From Engelhardtia mirabilis (lineage in GTDB: Bacteria > Planctomycetota > UBA1135 > GCA-002686595): a DNA stretch of 64,000 bases. The stretch covers positions 2,480,001 through 2,544,000 of the forward strand of contig CP036296.1 in the NCBI GenBank assembly GCA_007751255.1, read 5' to 3'. Shown in pieces: positions 19,134 to 32,056 of this stretch. Made by a program: the position numbers and the translations under genes. The notes below the pieces were generated by a model. The model did no database searches and was not told where the DNA came from. It was given only the letters and a program-made list of their open reading frames with translations. The stretch's first letter is position 1, and the number at the start of each line of letters is the position of its first letter.

Positions 19134-19760
19134 ATGACCCCCCGATTCGACCTCGGCCGCACCGGCCTCCTGCTCGCTCTGGCGCTCCCCCTGACCTCCT
19201 GCGACCCCGTCTTCGGCTCGCGCCCGATCGGCGGCGGCGAGTGGAACGGTTCCCTGGCCAAGATCGAGGCCCCCGCGGCCGACGTCTGGACCGCGGTCAG
19301 CGAGGTGCTCGAGGAGCTCGACGCCGGCAAGGCCACGCCCTACCCGGAGGGCTCCGCGACCTCCGTGCGCGTGTCCTGGCAAGGCAGCTGGGCCAAGGTC
19401 GCCGTGGACTCGGCGCGCCCCTACGACAGCGTCGTTTCGGCGTTCACCATGGGTCAGGACGATCACGGCGACCACAGCCACGGCGGCGAGGAGCTGTTGA
19501 GCGAGCTGCTGGCCGGTCTGAAGTCGCGCGGTTTCGCCGTGGACGAGACCTGGGAAGGCCACGGGCCCCACTCGGCCGTTCCCGCCGGTGCGTTCCAGAC
19601 CGTCGGCAAGGCCTACCGCATGCCCGGTTGGGAGGAGTTCCACGAGGAGCTCTACGGCGGGCACGGTGGTGGGCACGGTGGCGAGCACGGCGATGCCGGA
19701 CATGGCGACGCCGGACACGGTTCCGCCCCCGCGTCCGGTCACGGACCGTCCAGTCACTGA
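19134..19760 (+). CDS. His-rich lipoprotein
   Basis: 208 residues. The N-terminal signal LLLALALPLTSC is a lipobox with Cys at about residue 23, so the mature protein should be lipid-anchored in the envelope. The middle is a small domain of about 130 residues with GSLAKIEAPAADVWTAVSEV at its start, reminiscent of SRPBCC/DUF3568-like lipoproteins (low certainty). Two His-rich stretches stand out: DDHGDHSHGG near residue 105-115 and a tail of some 32 residues with repeated HG, GEHGD and AGHGD units and about eight His. This suggests metal binding (Zn, Ni, Cu or Co) at the surface. The alpha/beta hydrolase gene follows closely on the same strand. Confidence 0.8.
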   Translation: MTPRFDLGRTGLLLALALPLTSCDPVFGSRPIGGGEWNGSLAKIEAPAADVWTAVSEVLEELDAGKATPYPEGSATSVRVSWQGSWAKVAVDSARPYDSVVSAFTMGQDDHGDHSHGGEELLSELLAGLKSRGFAVDETWEGHGPHSAVPAGAFQTVGKAYRMPGWEEFHEELYGGHGGGHGGEHGDAGHGDAGHGSAPASGHGPSSH

Positions 19761-19779
19761 TCTCGAGGATCCGTCGATC

Positions 19780-20778
19780 GTGAGCGCGTCCACTGCGAAC
19801 ACGCGCTCCGTGCGGGTCAAGCGCGCCCGGCGCGTGGCCGTGACCGCCGCTGCCATCCTGGTTGCAGCGACGATCACGGCCACGTTCATTTGCACGCGGG
19901 TCGCGGAGGGCCAGTTCCCCTTCGATCCGGGCGACGGCTTCGAGGCCCACGCCCTCGAGGTCGACGGGGTGAGCCTGCGCACCATCGAGATCGGTGAAGG
20001 CCCCGCCATAGTCTTCCTGCACGGCGCCTACGGTGGAGCGGAGGACGCGATCGAAACCCTCGCCCCGTCCCTCGCCGCCGACTTCCGCCTGATCTCGATC
20101 GACCGCCCGGGCCACGGCTACAGCCAGCGCGGCGGCGCGCGGCACGACGATCCACGCGGGCAAGGCGAGACCATCGCCGCAGCCCTCGAGGCCCTGGGTC
20201 TCGAGCGACCGATCCTGGTGGGCTTCTCCTACGGCGGCGCGGTGGCGGCAGACCTAGTCGCGCGCGATCCGTCGCGGGTGGGCGCGCTGGTGCTGATCGC
20301 CGCGCCGCTGTTGCCCTGGGGCGGCGGCTCCGACGCCACGGATCTGGTCCTGGGTGCTCCGGTGGCCGGCCCGGCCCTGGCTTGGTTGGGCGCGAGCCTC
20401 TTGGCTGAAGCCATCGCCCCCGCCGAGCTCGACGCCGTCTTCGCCCCGGAGCCCGTGGCCGAGAGCTTCGACCGCTCGCCTACCGCCCTCGCCGTGCGCC
20501 CCGGGTCGCTGGTGGCCAACTCCCGCGACATCGCCCACCTCAACGACGAGCTGGCGGAGTCGGCCGCACCCTACGCAGACATCGACGTCCCCGTGGTCCT
20601 GCTCCACGGCCTCGAGGACCGCACGGTCTGGTTCGACTACCACTCCGAACCCGTCGCGCAGATCCTGCCCGACGCGGACTTGCGCCCGATCGAGGGCGCG
20701 GGGCACCTCTTGCTCTACACCCGCACGGCCGAGGTGGTGGACGCGATTCGAAGCGTGGCCGCTCGCGCGGCGAGGTGA
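19780..20778 (+). CDS. Alpha/beta hydrolase, membrane-anchored
   Basis: 332 residues from a GTG at 19780, with GAGG about 11 nt upstream. One N-terminal helix (about residues 17-38) anchors an alpha/beta hydrolase fold. Oxyanion region FLHGAYGG, nucleophile elbow GFSYGG (Ser about 149), acid GLEDRTVWF and His in IEGAGHLLLYTR complete a normal triad. Substrate is not predictable. A longer frame reaching back to 19588 overlaps the lipoprotein in a different frame and is not credible. It follows the His-rich lipoprotein after 19 nt. Confidence 0.87.
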   Translation: MSASTANTRSVRVKRARRVAVTAAAILVAATITATFICTRVAEGQFPFDPGDGFEAHALEVDGVSLRTIEIGEGPAIVFLHGAYGGAEDAIETLAPSLAADFRLISIDRPGHGYSQRGGARHDDPRGQGETIAAALEALGLERPILVGFSYGGAVAADLVARDPSRVGALVLIAAPLLPWGGGSDATDLVLGAPVAGPALAWLGASLLAEAIAPAELDAVFAPEPVAESFDRSPTALAVRPGSLVANSRDIAHLNDELAESAAPYADIDVPVVLLHGLEDRTVWFDYHSEPVAQILPDADLRPIEGAGHLLLYTRTAEVVDAIRSVAARAAR

Positions 20779-20891
20779 CCCCGCGGGCGCGGCCGCCGGG
20801 AGTGCACGACGCGGGTCGCGGTCAGATGACGGCAAGCCGCGCCGCCCCGGGGCCCCAGGATGCCCGCGGCCTGGAATACGCCGACTCAGCG

Positions 20892-20921
20892 TTGTCGGCC
20901 GCCTCGCTCGCGGACTAGGGT
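20892..20921 (+). promoter_or_regulatory. Candidate sigma-70-like promoter for the SanA-like gene
   Basis: TTGTCG (20892-20897) and TAGGGT (20916-20921) are separated by 18 nt and lie 50 nt before the ATG of the SanA-like gene. Spacing and position suit a housekeeping promoter; support is sequence resemblance only. Confidence 0.4.
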
Positions 20922-20971
20922 CGCCGGGTCCGCGCGCCGCGGCACCGGTAGGACGACGGAGTTCGAAGCTC

Positions 20972-21637
20972 ATGTGGGAACGAGTACGCAGCGTCTGCGC
21001 GGGGCGCGCCAAGTGGATCGCCGTCTGCGGCCTGGCCGTGGCCGTACCGCTGGTCTGTGACGCCAGCGTTTCCTGGTCGACCCACGTGTTCGACGACAGC
21101 GCGACGATTCCGCACCGCTCCGTGGCCCTGGTCCTGGGTACCTCGCCGACCCACGAGGGGCGCCCCAACCGCTTCTACGTGGCGCGCATGGACGCGGCGG
21201 CCGCGCTCTTCACCGCTGGCGCCGTGGACGGAATCCTCGTCAGCGGAGACAACGGGCGCCCGGACTACGACGAGTCGAGCCGGATGCGCGCGGACCTGGT
21301 CGCGCGCGGCGTTCCGGCGGAGCTGATCACCTGCGACTTCGCGGGCTTCCGCACCCTGGACTCGGTGGTGCGTGCCAAGGAAGTATTCGGCCTGGATGAG
21401 GTGACGATCGTCTCCCAACCCTTCCACGCCGAGCGCGCGGTGGTCCTGGCCCGCAGTCACGGTCTCGACGCGATCGCCTTCGGCGCGGCCAACCCGGCCC
21501 TGGGCTCCTGGCTCAAGGTGCGCGCCCGCGAGGTGGTCGCGCGCACCCTGGCGGTCGCAGACCTGGCCATCGGCCGCAGACTGCACTTCCTGGGGCCGGG
21601 GGTCGCCGTAACGACCAGGACGCCGCGCCGGGGCTGA
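20972..21637 (+). CDS. SanA/YdcF-type membrane protein (DUF218)
   Basis: 221 residues. One N-terminal helix (about 14-30) precedes a DUF218 domain: VALVLGTSPTHEGRPNRFYVARMDAAAALF, then GILVSGDNGRPDYDES, SSRMRADLVARGVPAE, CDFAGFRTLDSVVRAKEVFG and VTIVSQPFHAERAVVLAR. These are typical of SanA (vancomycin high-temperature exclusion) proteins, which affect envelope barrier function by an unresolved mechanism. Length matches SanA (about 220-240). Confidence 0.9.
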   Translation: MWERVRSVCAGRAKWIAVCGLAVAVPLVCDASVSWSTHVFDDSATIPHRSVALVLGTSPTHEGRPNRFYVARMDAAAALFTAGAVDGILVSGDNGRPDYDESSRMRADLVARGVPAELITCDFAGFRTLDSVVRAKEVFGLDEVTIVSQPFHAERAVVLARSHGLDAIAFGAANPALGSWLKVRAREVVARTLAVADLAIGRRLHFLGPGVAVTTRTPRRG

Positions 21638-22151
21638 GCGCGACGGCTGCGGTTCAGGTCAGGGCAAGCTCGCAATGGTCCGATGAGAGCCGTGAAAGGA
21701 GGATCTCCCGCTCTCCTGTGAGGGCAGCGCGAACACTTCGAGAATGGTCGGCACTGACGCGGTTCGCTTCCTCAGGGGAGCGGTGGTCTCATGAGCGACA
21801 CACTCTTCGAGCCAGGCGGCTTTGGCGCGAGATCGGGACATCGTCAGCGCAGGGCGGCGGAAATGGGGATTCTCGGTGCCAGTGAGACTGCCGAACGACG
21901 CCGAGCCCCCTACCTGAGTCTCCTGCCTGGAATCCAGGCATGGCGCATTTGGGTGTCAGTCAGCGTGCACTTGAACCGCCGGTTCAGAACCGGAGACGGG
22001 CAGCCGGCCGCTGAAGGGACTAGCCTTGTTCGACACTTTATCGAGCGAAGGCGACCGAGAATCGATTGAGTCCGGCTACCGAATGGCGATTTCGAAGTCG
22101 GCTCACGGGAGCCGTCAATATCAAGGTCACCACTCGAAGAAAGGTGTCGGC
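21638..22151. other. 514-nt stretch without a recognised gene
   Basis: Less GC-rich than its surroundings. It holds short spurious frames (for example 21791-22069 on + and 21659-21841 on -) with no recognisable domain, no good ribosome site and weak codon preference. A small GAACC-GCC-GGTTC palindrome lies near 21969. The last part is the likely leader of the propeller protein. No transposase remnant was recognised. Confidence 0.5.
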
Positions 22152-23864
22152 ATGATTGCTCTGATCGTGCTCACGGCGACAGCGCTACAAATCGATACGC
22201 CGTGTGCCTCGGCGTCGCTCGAGGCTGAGACCCCGATTGCTGGGGCGATGTATGGGATCGAGCTAGAGTCGCTCGACGATGGCCGCGTCTTCGTGACGAC
22301 GCTGAAGAACATCGGAGGCGGCGTCGGAGGCGGGTCGGTGGAAGTGCTGAAGCCAGGGGGAGGTGGACTGGGGTCGTCGCTCCTCCAGACCTTGCCGACA
22401 GTTCCGAGCTATAGCGGTCCTGAGAACTTCGGCCTGGCTCTCGACTATTCGGACGGTCTGCTCGCAATCGGGGCGCCGGGGTACAACCCAGATCCTGACG
22501 GAATCGGAACGAAGCCCGGGCAGGGAGCGGTTTACCTCTATGAGGTCAGTGGATCGGAATTCGTGGAGCGGATCAAGATGTTGTCTCCCATAGAGTTCGG
22601 GCAGAATGCGCATGACTCATTCGGGATTGATGTTGCGATCGATGGGGACTGCCTCGTGGTCGGGTCATCGGGTCGGCCGGTGGCGTGTTCGACGGGAGGG
22701 GTCTGCGACAACGCTGGGCAGGTGTTTGTCTATGACGTTTCGGATCCTGGGAATCCAGCCTTCATTCAGGCCCTGAATGCGCCGTTCGTCGACGATGATG
22801 GCCGTTTTGGGGCGGCAGTCGATGTCGAGGCGCTGAGCGGCGGCGGCGAGAGGCTCGCGGTGGGCGCCTTCTACGCCAACAACGGCGGCGTGGCACGGTC
22901 GGGGGCGGTGTATGTGTTCGAGCGCACCGGCGGGCTGTTCTCGAGCGCTGCCGTGAAGATCACGCAATCCCCTCCAGTGGCGCACGCGACCTTCGGTAAG
23001 TGCCTGGACTTGGAGGGAGATCTGCTGGTTGTCGGAGCGCCGAGCGTGAGCGTCGACCCAACGATCGAGGGGGCGGCCTACCTGTTCCAGGAGTCGGGAG
23101 GCAGCGGCTGGGTGGAGATCGGGGCGCTGACGCCAAGCCTCGGGTTCGCTGGCGACCAGTTCGGAGTCAGCCTGGATTTCGACGATGACCGAATCCTGAT
23201 CGGAAGTCCCGGCCCGCCGCCGCCCGACTCGTCAGCGGTTGCGGGGAGCGCCTATCTGTTCGTGAAGCCCCACGCCGGCTGGAGTAGCGGGAGCGAAACG
23301 GCCGTAATGTTGCCAACCGCGCCCTCGCTCTCGGCGGGGGAGCGTTGGGGCCACGCAGTTGCGCTCGATCGCTTCTCGGGCTACGTGGGGAGGACCGGAG
23401 CAAAGCCCAATGGGATTGTCGATGCCGGGAGCGCTCAAGCGTTCGTGATTGGAGGACTGAAGCTGCATTCCTGCCCCTCGACGATCGTGCTCGGGAACGG
23501 TGGCACGCAGGTTCAGTTCATCGACTTCGACGATGAGATGGCTGGAGACGTGTACATCGCGCTCTACAGCAGCGAGGTTAAGGAGGTGGGGCTTGGCGGC
23601 GACCCGCAGGGGTTGCAGCTTCCCATCGGGGTTGGAGATCCCTGGTTCGGTGCTTCGCTCAGCGGGGCCGGGGACCCTCCGTTTGTCGGTTCATTGGGCC
23701 TGCTGGATGCGGCCGGGGATGGGAATGCGTCACTATTCACGCAGGCGCTCAACCCTGTGCCGCTGCCCCTCGTGGGGGTCGAGCTCTTTACGGCGGTTCT
23801 ATCGATCGACCTCTCGGCAGGGGTCGTAGACATCTCCAACGCGACCCGGGTGCGGCTCAACTGA
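22152..23864 (+). CDS. Secreted FG-GAP-like beta-propeller protein
   Basis: 570 residues from the ATG at 22152, which has AAAGGTG about 7 nt upstream and begins a hydrophobic signal (MIALIVLTATALQIDTPCAS). About six repeats of some 60 residues follow, each with an FG(I/V/A)-(A/S)(L/V)D start and an LLAIGAPG / LVVGAPS / ILIGSPG core ending in GAVYLYE / GSAYLFV, a pattern of FG-GAP/integrin-type propeller blades. A C-terminal beta domain of about 120 residues with SCPSTIVLGNGGTQVQFIDF resembles tails of large exported planctomycetal proteins and may be for surface sorting (inference). Codon use is less GC-biased than that of neighbours. An upstream ATG at 22026 would put the signal 42 residues inside and is less likely. 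Confidence 0.8.
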   Translation: MIALIVLTATALQIDTPCASASLEAETPIAGAMYGIELESLDDGRVFVTTLKNIGGGVGGGSVEVLKPGGGGLGSSLLQTLPTVPSYSGPENFGLALDYSDGLLAIGAPGYNPDPDGIGTKPGQGAVYLYEVSGSEFVERIKMLSPIEFGQNAHDSFGIDVAIDGDCLVVGSSGRPVACSTGGVCDNAGQVFVYDVSDPGNPAFIQALNAPFVDDDGRFGAAVDVEALSGGGERLAVGAFYANNGGVARSGAVYVFERTGGLFSSAAVKITQSPPVAHATFGKCLDLEGDLLVVGAPSVSVDPTIEGAAYLFQESGGSGWVEIGALTPSLGFAGDQFGVSLDFDDDRILIGSPGPPPPDSSAVAGSAYLFVKPHAGWSSGSETAVMLPTAPSLSAGERWGHAVALDRFSGYVGRTGAKPNGIVDAGSAQAFVIGGLKLHSCPSTIVLGNGGTQVQFIDFDDEMAGDVYIALYSSEVKEVGLGGDPQGLQLPIGVGDPWFGASLSGAGDPPFVGSLGLLDAAGDGNASLFTQALNPVPLPLVGVELFTAVLSIDLSAGVVDISNATRVRLN

Positions 23865-24209
23865 TCCGAGTCCGTAGGTTCGGGCCGGGGGCCGGTGCAC
23901 TCGGTTCGTCCGGTCGAGCAGGGGGCGGCGAGACAGCGGCTCGCAGTGCGAGCGACTGTCCGCATGTCGTGGGCTGAGCCGCTCCCGCGCGCGGCCGCGA
24001 CTTCACTGCCGCAAGGGTGAGCTCCAGTCGATTGGCGGCGAATCGGTTACGGCGTAGCTGGTGCCGCGAGGACGAAGGGCATCGGCCGAGACGCACCAAC
24101 ACAGGGCGTCCTCGAGAATGGCCCCAATGAAGAGCGCCCGGATCGACTGCGGTCGATCCGAGCGCGCGGTGGGCCGAGAGCTTCGGCGTTGCAGCAGATG
24201 CCCCGACCC
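23865..24209. other. 345-nt convergent intergenic region
   Basis: Lies between the 3' ends of the propeller gene and gcvP. It contains the hairpin annotated at 24132-24167 and otherwise no gene that I can support. Confidence 0.5.
24132..24167 (-). terminator. Hairpin terminator candidate after gcvP
   Basis: A 16-bp arm pair with two mismatches around a TGCG loop; the inner nine pairs (CGGATCGAC / GTCGATCCG) are perfect. It lies 43 nt after the gcvP stop. On the - strand it is followed by TCTTCATT, a weak U-tract. Confidence 0.6.
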
Positions 24210-27140
<2,931 letters not shown>

Positions 27141-27244
27141 CGTGGATCTCGGGCTGGGGGTGGTGGGGGACAGGCGCGCGGCGCCCGCCGTGGGACGGGC
27201 GGTGTGGTCGGATGCGAACCCGATCGGTGGCCCGGGAGCCGCGG

Positions 27245-27250
27245 ATTGTA
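27245..27250 (-). promoter_or_regulatory. gcvP: Candidate -10 element TACAAT upstream of gcvP
   Basis: TACAAT on the - strand, five of six matches to TATAAT, about 105 nt before the gcvP GTG start. No good -35 is visible at 17 nt. The leader holds no recognisable glycine riboswitch. Confidence 0.4.
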
Positions 27251-27301
27251 GCCCTTGTGGGGCCCTCGCCGTCCGTCCGCTAGCCCCCGGCCCGGGGCGC
27301 C

Positions 27302-28576
27302 TCAGCGCGACCCGTCGGTCGACGCCGGCCAGAGCTCGGGCCGGGCCTCGAGCCAGGCCAGCACGGCCTCGGCCACCCGGGCGTTGCCGTAGATCGACAG
27401 GTGCCCGGCCTGGCTCACGTAGATCGACTCGAGCTCGCTCCTGGGCGCGGGCAGACGCTGTGTCTCGCGCTCCAACTCGGCCAGGGGCTCGGCCAGGTCG
27501 ATGTAGGGAATGCCCCGCTGGTCGAGGGCCGCGAGCAGGCCGCTCCAGTAGCGCTCGCCGGTGCGCTCGAACTCGAGCAGGTCCTCGTGGCTGTGGAAGA
27601 TCACCACCGGCGCTGCCTTGGCGCCGCCCTCCAGGGCCTCGCGGTGGAAGCCCTCGAGCACCGCCACGCTGGTGCGGAAGGGTTCGCCCTCCGGATCCAT
27701 CCACATCGTCCGCGGCTGCCGCGCCAGGTGGGCCAGCACCAGGCCCGCGACCCGCGCCGTGCCGAAGATCGCCAGGGGTCCGAGGGTCGGTCGCCCCGTC
27801 CAGTAGTCGTCCGGCGCCGTGAGGCGCGCGACCTCGCCGTCGCGCACCGCCCGCGCGTAGGCCATGCGATCGGGGTAAGGCGGCGGCAGCAGCAGCTCGA
27901 GCTCGTCGTTCTCGCGCAGGACGAAGCGCGGCTTGGCCGCCGGGCGCAGGGTATTCGGGCTCCAACGCGGGCGGAAGCGGTTGACGTTGCGCCCTATGTT
28001 CTCGAGCAGGATCCCGATCGCCACCACGTCGGGCTTCCACGTGGGCGAATGGCGCCGATGCAGCAGCCACGCCTGGTCGGTACCCCCGCCCGGCAGTCCG
28101 AAGTTGATCGCTTCGAGGGCGAGCCCGCGGGCGGCGGCCTGGTCCTCGAGCTGGTACGGATAGGCGGCGTGGTCGGGCACCTCGTCGCCGTAGGTGAACG
28201 AATCGCCGTAGCAGCACAGCCGCAGGGTCCCGCTCGGGGTCTCGCGCGGGTACTCGCGCGGCCCGCGCATGCCGTCGGGGGAGACCGATTGGTCGCCGTC
28301 GCCGGTGCCGCCGGGGCGCAGCGCCCAGCCGATCTCACGGTCCCAGATGCCGACACCCTCGGCCGGCTCCGGCTCGTAGACCGCCGTGGCCAACCAGATA
28401 CGCTGGGCCTCGTTGGTGGTCGACCCGAAGGGTGGCAGGGGGTAGCCCATGAACGAGCCGTCCTGGATGCCCCAGACCGAGAGCCACAGCTCCAGACCGA
28501 CCGCGGCGCCGAGGGCGGCCAACAGCAGGCGGGTGAAGGTCGGGCGCAGGCGCGATCGTCGGGGCGAGGCGGGCAC
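27302..28576 (-). CDS. SGNH/GDSL-type hydrolase, membrane-anchored
   Basis: 424 residues from a GTG at 28576 that starts just before a transmembrane segment (about residues 14-33). The block I motif [16 protein letters not shown] holds the nucleophile Ser at about 126. [16 protein letters not shown] supplies the Gly oxyanion block and [14 protein letters not shown] an Asn-containing block. The C-terminal [17 protein letters not shown] gives a His near 392 in the position of the catalytic DxxH, but with Ser-Gln-Ala-Gly before the His rather than a clear Asp. Probably an esterase or carbohydrate/lipid deacetylase in the envelope. It lies upstream of gcvP on the same strand with 161 nt between, so it is likely a separate unit. 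Confidence 0.78.
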   Translation of the reverse strand: MPASPRRSRLRPTFTRLLLAALGAAVGLELWLSVWGIQDGSFMGYPLPPFGSTTNEAQRIWLATAVYEPEPAEGVGIWDREIGWALRPGGTGDGDQSVSPDGMRGPREYPRETPSGTLRLCCYGDSFTYGDEVPDHAAYPYQLEDQAAARGLALEAINFGLPGGGTDQAWLLHRRHSPTWKPDVVAIGILLENIGRNVNRFRPRWSPNTLRPAAKPRFVLRENDELELLLPPPYPDRMAYARAVRDGEVARLTAPDDYWTGRPTLGPLAIFGTARVAGLVLAHLARQPRTMWMDPEGEPFRTSVAVLEGFHREALEGGAKAAPVVIFHSHEDLLEFERTGERYWSGLLAALDQRGIPYIDLAEPLAELERETQRLPAPRSELESIYVSQAGHLSIYGNARVAEAVLAWLEARPELWPASTDGSR

Positions 28577-28661
28577 GAGGGTGGCGAGGATAGCCCCTCG
28601 CGCCGGACGGCTCCCGCCTCGGGCGCGGAATCGACGGCGGGCCCCTGGGGGGCGAGCGCAG

Positions 28662-28667
28662 TAGACT
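28662..28667 (+). promoter_or_regulatory. Candidate -10 element TAGACT
   Basis: TAGACT lies 18 nt before the GTG at 28685 and 63 nt before the ATG at 28730 of the ABC ATPase gene. If used, transcription would begin near 28674. No clear -35 box. Confidence 0.35.
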
Positions 28668-28729
28668 TCGCCGACCAGCGCACCGTGACAGACAGCGACC
28701 AACAGCATCCCGGCGTGGAGCCCGCGCCG

Positions 28730-29601
<872 letters not shown>

Positions 29602-29605
<4 letters not shown>

Positions 29606-31281
29606 CCGCCATCCTCGGCGCGCCGGCCCTGCGCCGACTGCTCGGCCTCAAGGCGCGTGGCATGCTGCGCCGCGCCGGTCGGCGTCTTCGCACTCCGTCC
29701 GGGGCGGTCTTCGCGTTGCTCGGACTGGGCTTCGTCGTGATGTGGCTGACCAGCATCGGCGTCGCCTTCCAGGTGCGCGGCGATCGCGGCCTCGAGCCGC
29801 GCCTCGCCGTCCCGGTGGCGCGCCTGTCGGTCACGGTCCTGTTCCTGCTCTCGGTCTCCGGCACCATCGCCCACCGCGGCCTGTACCTGCCTGCCCAGGA
29901 GATCGAGCGTCTCTTCGCCGCGCCGGTCTCGCGCGCCGACCTGGTTCGCCATCGGCTCCACATCCTGATGGGGCAAAGCCTGGTCGGGGGGCTGATCGTG
30001 GCGCTGATCGCGTCGGTGCGCCTGCCCCATTCGCTGTGGGCGGCGGTGGGTGCGCTGCTCTTCGTGATGACCATCGCGATCGCCGGCCAGACGGCGTCGA
30101 TCCTGCTCGGCGCCCTCGAGCGTCGACTGCCGGTCAAGGCCCTGCGCCTCGCGGCACGGATCTTCAGCTTGGCGCTGCTCTCGGCCGCCGTCGGCGTGTA
30201 CGTCTTCATCGACAAGCTGCCGAGCGACCTGCAGACCAGCTTCGAGGCCGTGGTGACCCACGACGCCGCGCGCATCGTCTCCGCACCCTTCGAGCCCTGG
30301 GCGCAGTTGATGAACGCAGCCAGCCTCGCGAGCGCCGCGCCCTGGCTGATCCTGTGCCTGGTGGTGCTCCTGGGTCTGTTCGAGCTCACGGCGCGACTGC
30401 CCTTCGACTTCCGCGAGTTGGCCCTGGCCAACTCGGCCGACGTGGCCGCGCGCATGCGTCGTCTGCAACGCGGCGGTGGCGCCTCGGCCCACAAGATCTC
30501 GAGCGCCGGCGGTCTGCGCCGCGTGCCTTGGCTCTTCGGGCGCGGGCCGGTGGGCGCCATCGCTTGGCGCAAGACCGCCTCGATGCTGCGCCGCGCGCGT
30601 GCAACCCTGGGCTTCTCGGCCTTCCTGTTGACGGTCCTGGTGATCGCGGCGGTGGCCGTGGGCGACGGCGGCGAGCGCAGCACGCGCATCGCCGGCGCGG
30701 TGTTGGTGGGAGTGCTCGGCACCTTCTATCTGTGCAGCGGGCTGCGCTTCGACTTCCGCGAGGAGCTGGAGCGTATGGACGTGCTCAAGGCCTGGCCCCT
30801 GGCGTCCTGGCGCCTGTTCGCGGCCATGCTCCTGCCGGAGGCCGCGCTGATCACGGCCATGGTGGGCCTGGGCCTGGTCGCACACGGCTTGGCCACCGGC
30901 GGCGTCGACCCGGTGGGTTGGGTCGTGCTGGCCTTCATCCCGCCCTTCGTGGCCACCTGGCTGGCCCTGGACAACGCCATCTTCCTGCTCTGGCCGGTGC
31001 GTTTCGCTCCGGGGCAGGAGGGGGCCCTGCAGAACATGGGTCGGGCCGCGGTGGTCGTGCTGCTGCGGTTGGTGGTGCTGGCGGTCCTGGGCGCGATCGG
31101 TGTCGGCATCGGCTTGGGCCTGGTCTGGGTCGCGGGGAGCCTCGCCGACGCCTCGCCGACGGTGGCCGCGGTCGTGGGCCTGTTCGGCGGCTGGACCTGG
31201 CTGGTGGTGGGCTGCTGGGGCGCGATCGCCCTCGGCGGCGAGGTGCTGACGCGCTTCGAGCCCGACTCGATCACCAACTGA
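29602..31281 (+). CDS. Exporter permease, partner of the preceding ATPase
   Basis: 559 residues, about twelve hydrophobic segments. The segment LYLPAQEIERLFAAPVSRADLVRHR matches the conserved cytoplasmic motif (E.E.L..LPVSR..L...K) of putative ABC exporter permeases, and it recurs in weaker form in the second half as FREELERMDVLKAWPLASWRLF, so the protein appears to be two similar halves. The GTG at 29602 overlaps the ATPase stop. Distinct in sequence from the permease at 11958. Confidence 0.85.
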
Positions 31282-31328
31282 CGCCCCGCAGGCGGTCCCG
31301 TTCCGCGCGACGCTTCGTAGCGCCCCGC

Positions 31329-31832
31329 ATGCACTCCACCGCACCCCTCACGCGGGTCGCGGCGGCCGGACTGGCCCTTGCCCTGACGTCCTGCGTCGGG
31401 CCTTCGGCCGGAACCCTGCCGCCCGAGGCTGCCCACTTCAACGTCGGCCGCGAGCACCTGGCGCTCGAGGGCTGGGACCCGGTCTCCTACTTCCCCGAGG
31501 GCGGCGGCGAGCCGGTCGAGGGCAGCGAGAGCATCGAGACGACCTATCGGGGCCTGATCTGGCGCTTCGCCAGCGAGGACCACCGCGAGCAGTTCGTCGC
31601 CGACCCCGAGCGCTTCGAGCCCGCCTACGGGGGCTGGTGCGCCTGGGCCATGGTCGACGGCGAGAAGGTCGAGGTCGACCCGCAGAGCTTCCTGATCGAG
31701 GACGGCGAGCTGCTGCTCTTCTACGACGGCTTCTGGGGCGACACGCGCCAGATGTGGCTCGATGCCGGACCCGACGCGCACCTGCGCGACAGGGCGAATC
31801 GCGAGTGGGCGTCGATCCGCGCGATCGACTGA
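31329..31832 (+). CDS. YHS domain lipoprotein
   Basis: 167 residues. A lipobox LALALTSC places Cys near 21. A single YHS-like domain follows: FNVGREHLALEGWDPVSYF, a spacer, TTYRGLIWRFASEDHREQFV, RFEPAYGGWCAWAM and the end DPQSFLIEDGELLLFYDG. Related proteins are annotated as YHS-domain (seleno)proteins; the YGGxCA position is Cys here. They are thought to bind metal or act in redox work in the envelope, with no firm function. The next gene is a two-domain paralogue 225 nt downstream. Confidence 0.87.
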   Translation: MHSTAPLTRVAAAGLALALTSCVGPSAGTLPPEAAHFNVGREHLALEGWDPVSYFPEGGGEPVEGSESIETTYRGLIWRFASEDHREQFVADPERFEPAYGGWCAWAMVDGEKVEVDPQSFLIEDGELLLFYDGFWGDTRQMWLDAGPDAHLRDRANREWASIRAID

Positions 31833-32022
31833 AGCGAGCAGCGTTCTACGGGGGGACCGGCGCGGCTCCGATGGCCGCGGCGCGCAGGGCCGCTGGAATC
31901 CGCCTCGATCGCAGATGCTGACCGGAACGCCGGTCCCGCTCTGGTTCTGACCGCGTACCCGCGATGGCGCCCGTTGGCATCCGCATCCGCGCGCGCTTCA
32001 AGAGCCCGGTACCAAGACCAAC

Positions 32023-32041
32023 GGCCCGCGAACGGCGGGCC
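32023..32041. other. Hairpin in the leader of the two-domain YHS gene
   Basis: GGCCCGC-GAACG-GCGGGCC, a perfect 7-bp stem ending 15 nt before the ATG at 32057. It could limit ribosome access or simply terminate the upstream message; no U-tract follows. Confidence 0.35.
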
Positions 32042-32056
32042 CCGACCACCACCGCC

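Noticed and set aside
21791-22069. A 92-codon + frame before the propeller gene
   Set aside because: No domain, poor codon preference, no ribosome site, and it overlaps the leader of the next gene.
27141-27245. Glycine riboswitch in the gcvP leader
   Set aside because: The leader is short and I see none of the paired tandem-aptamer features.
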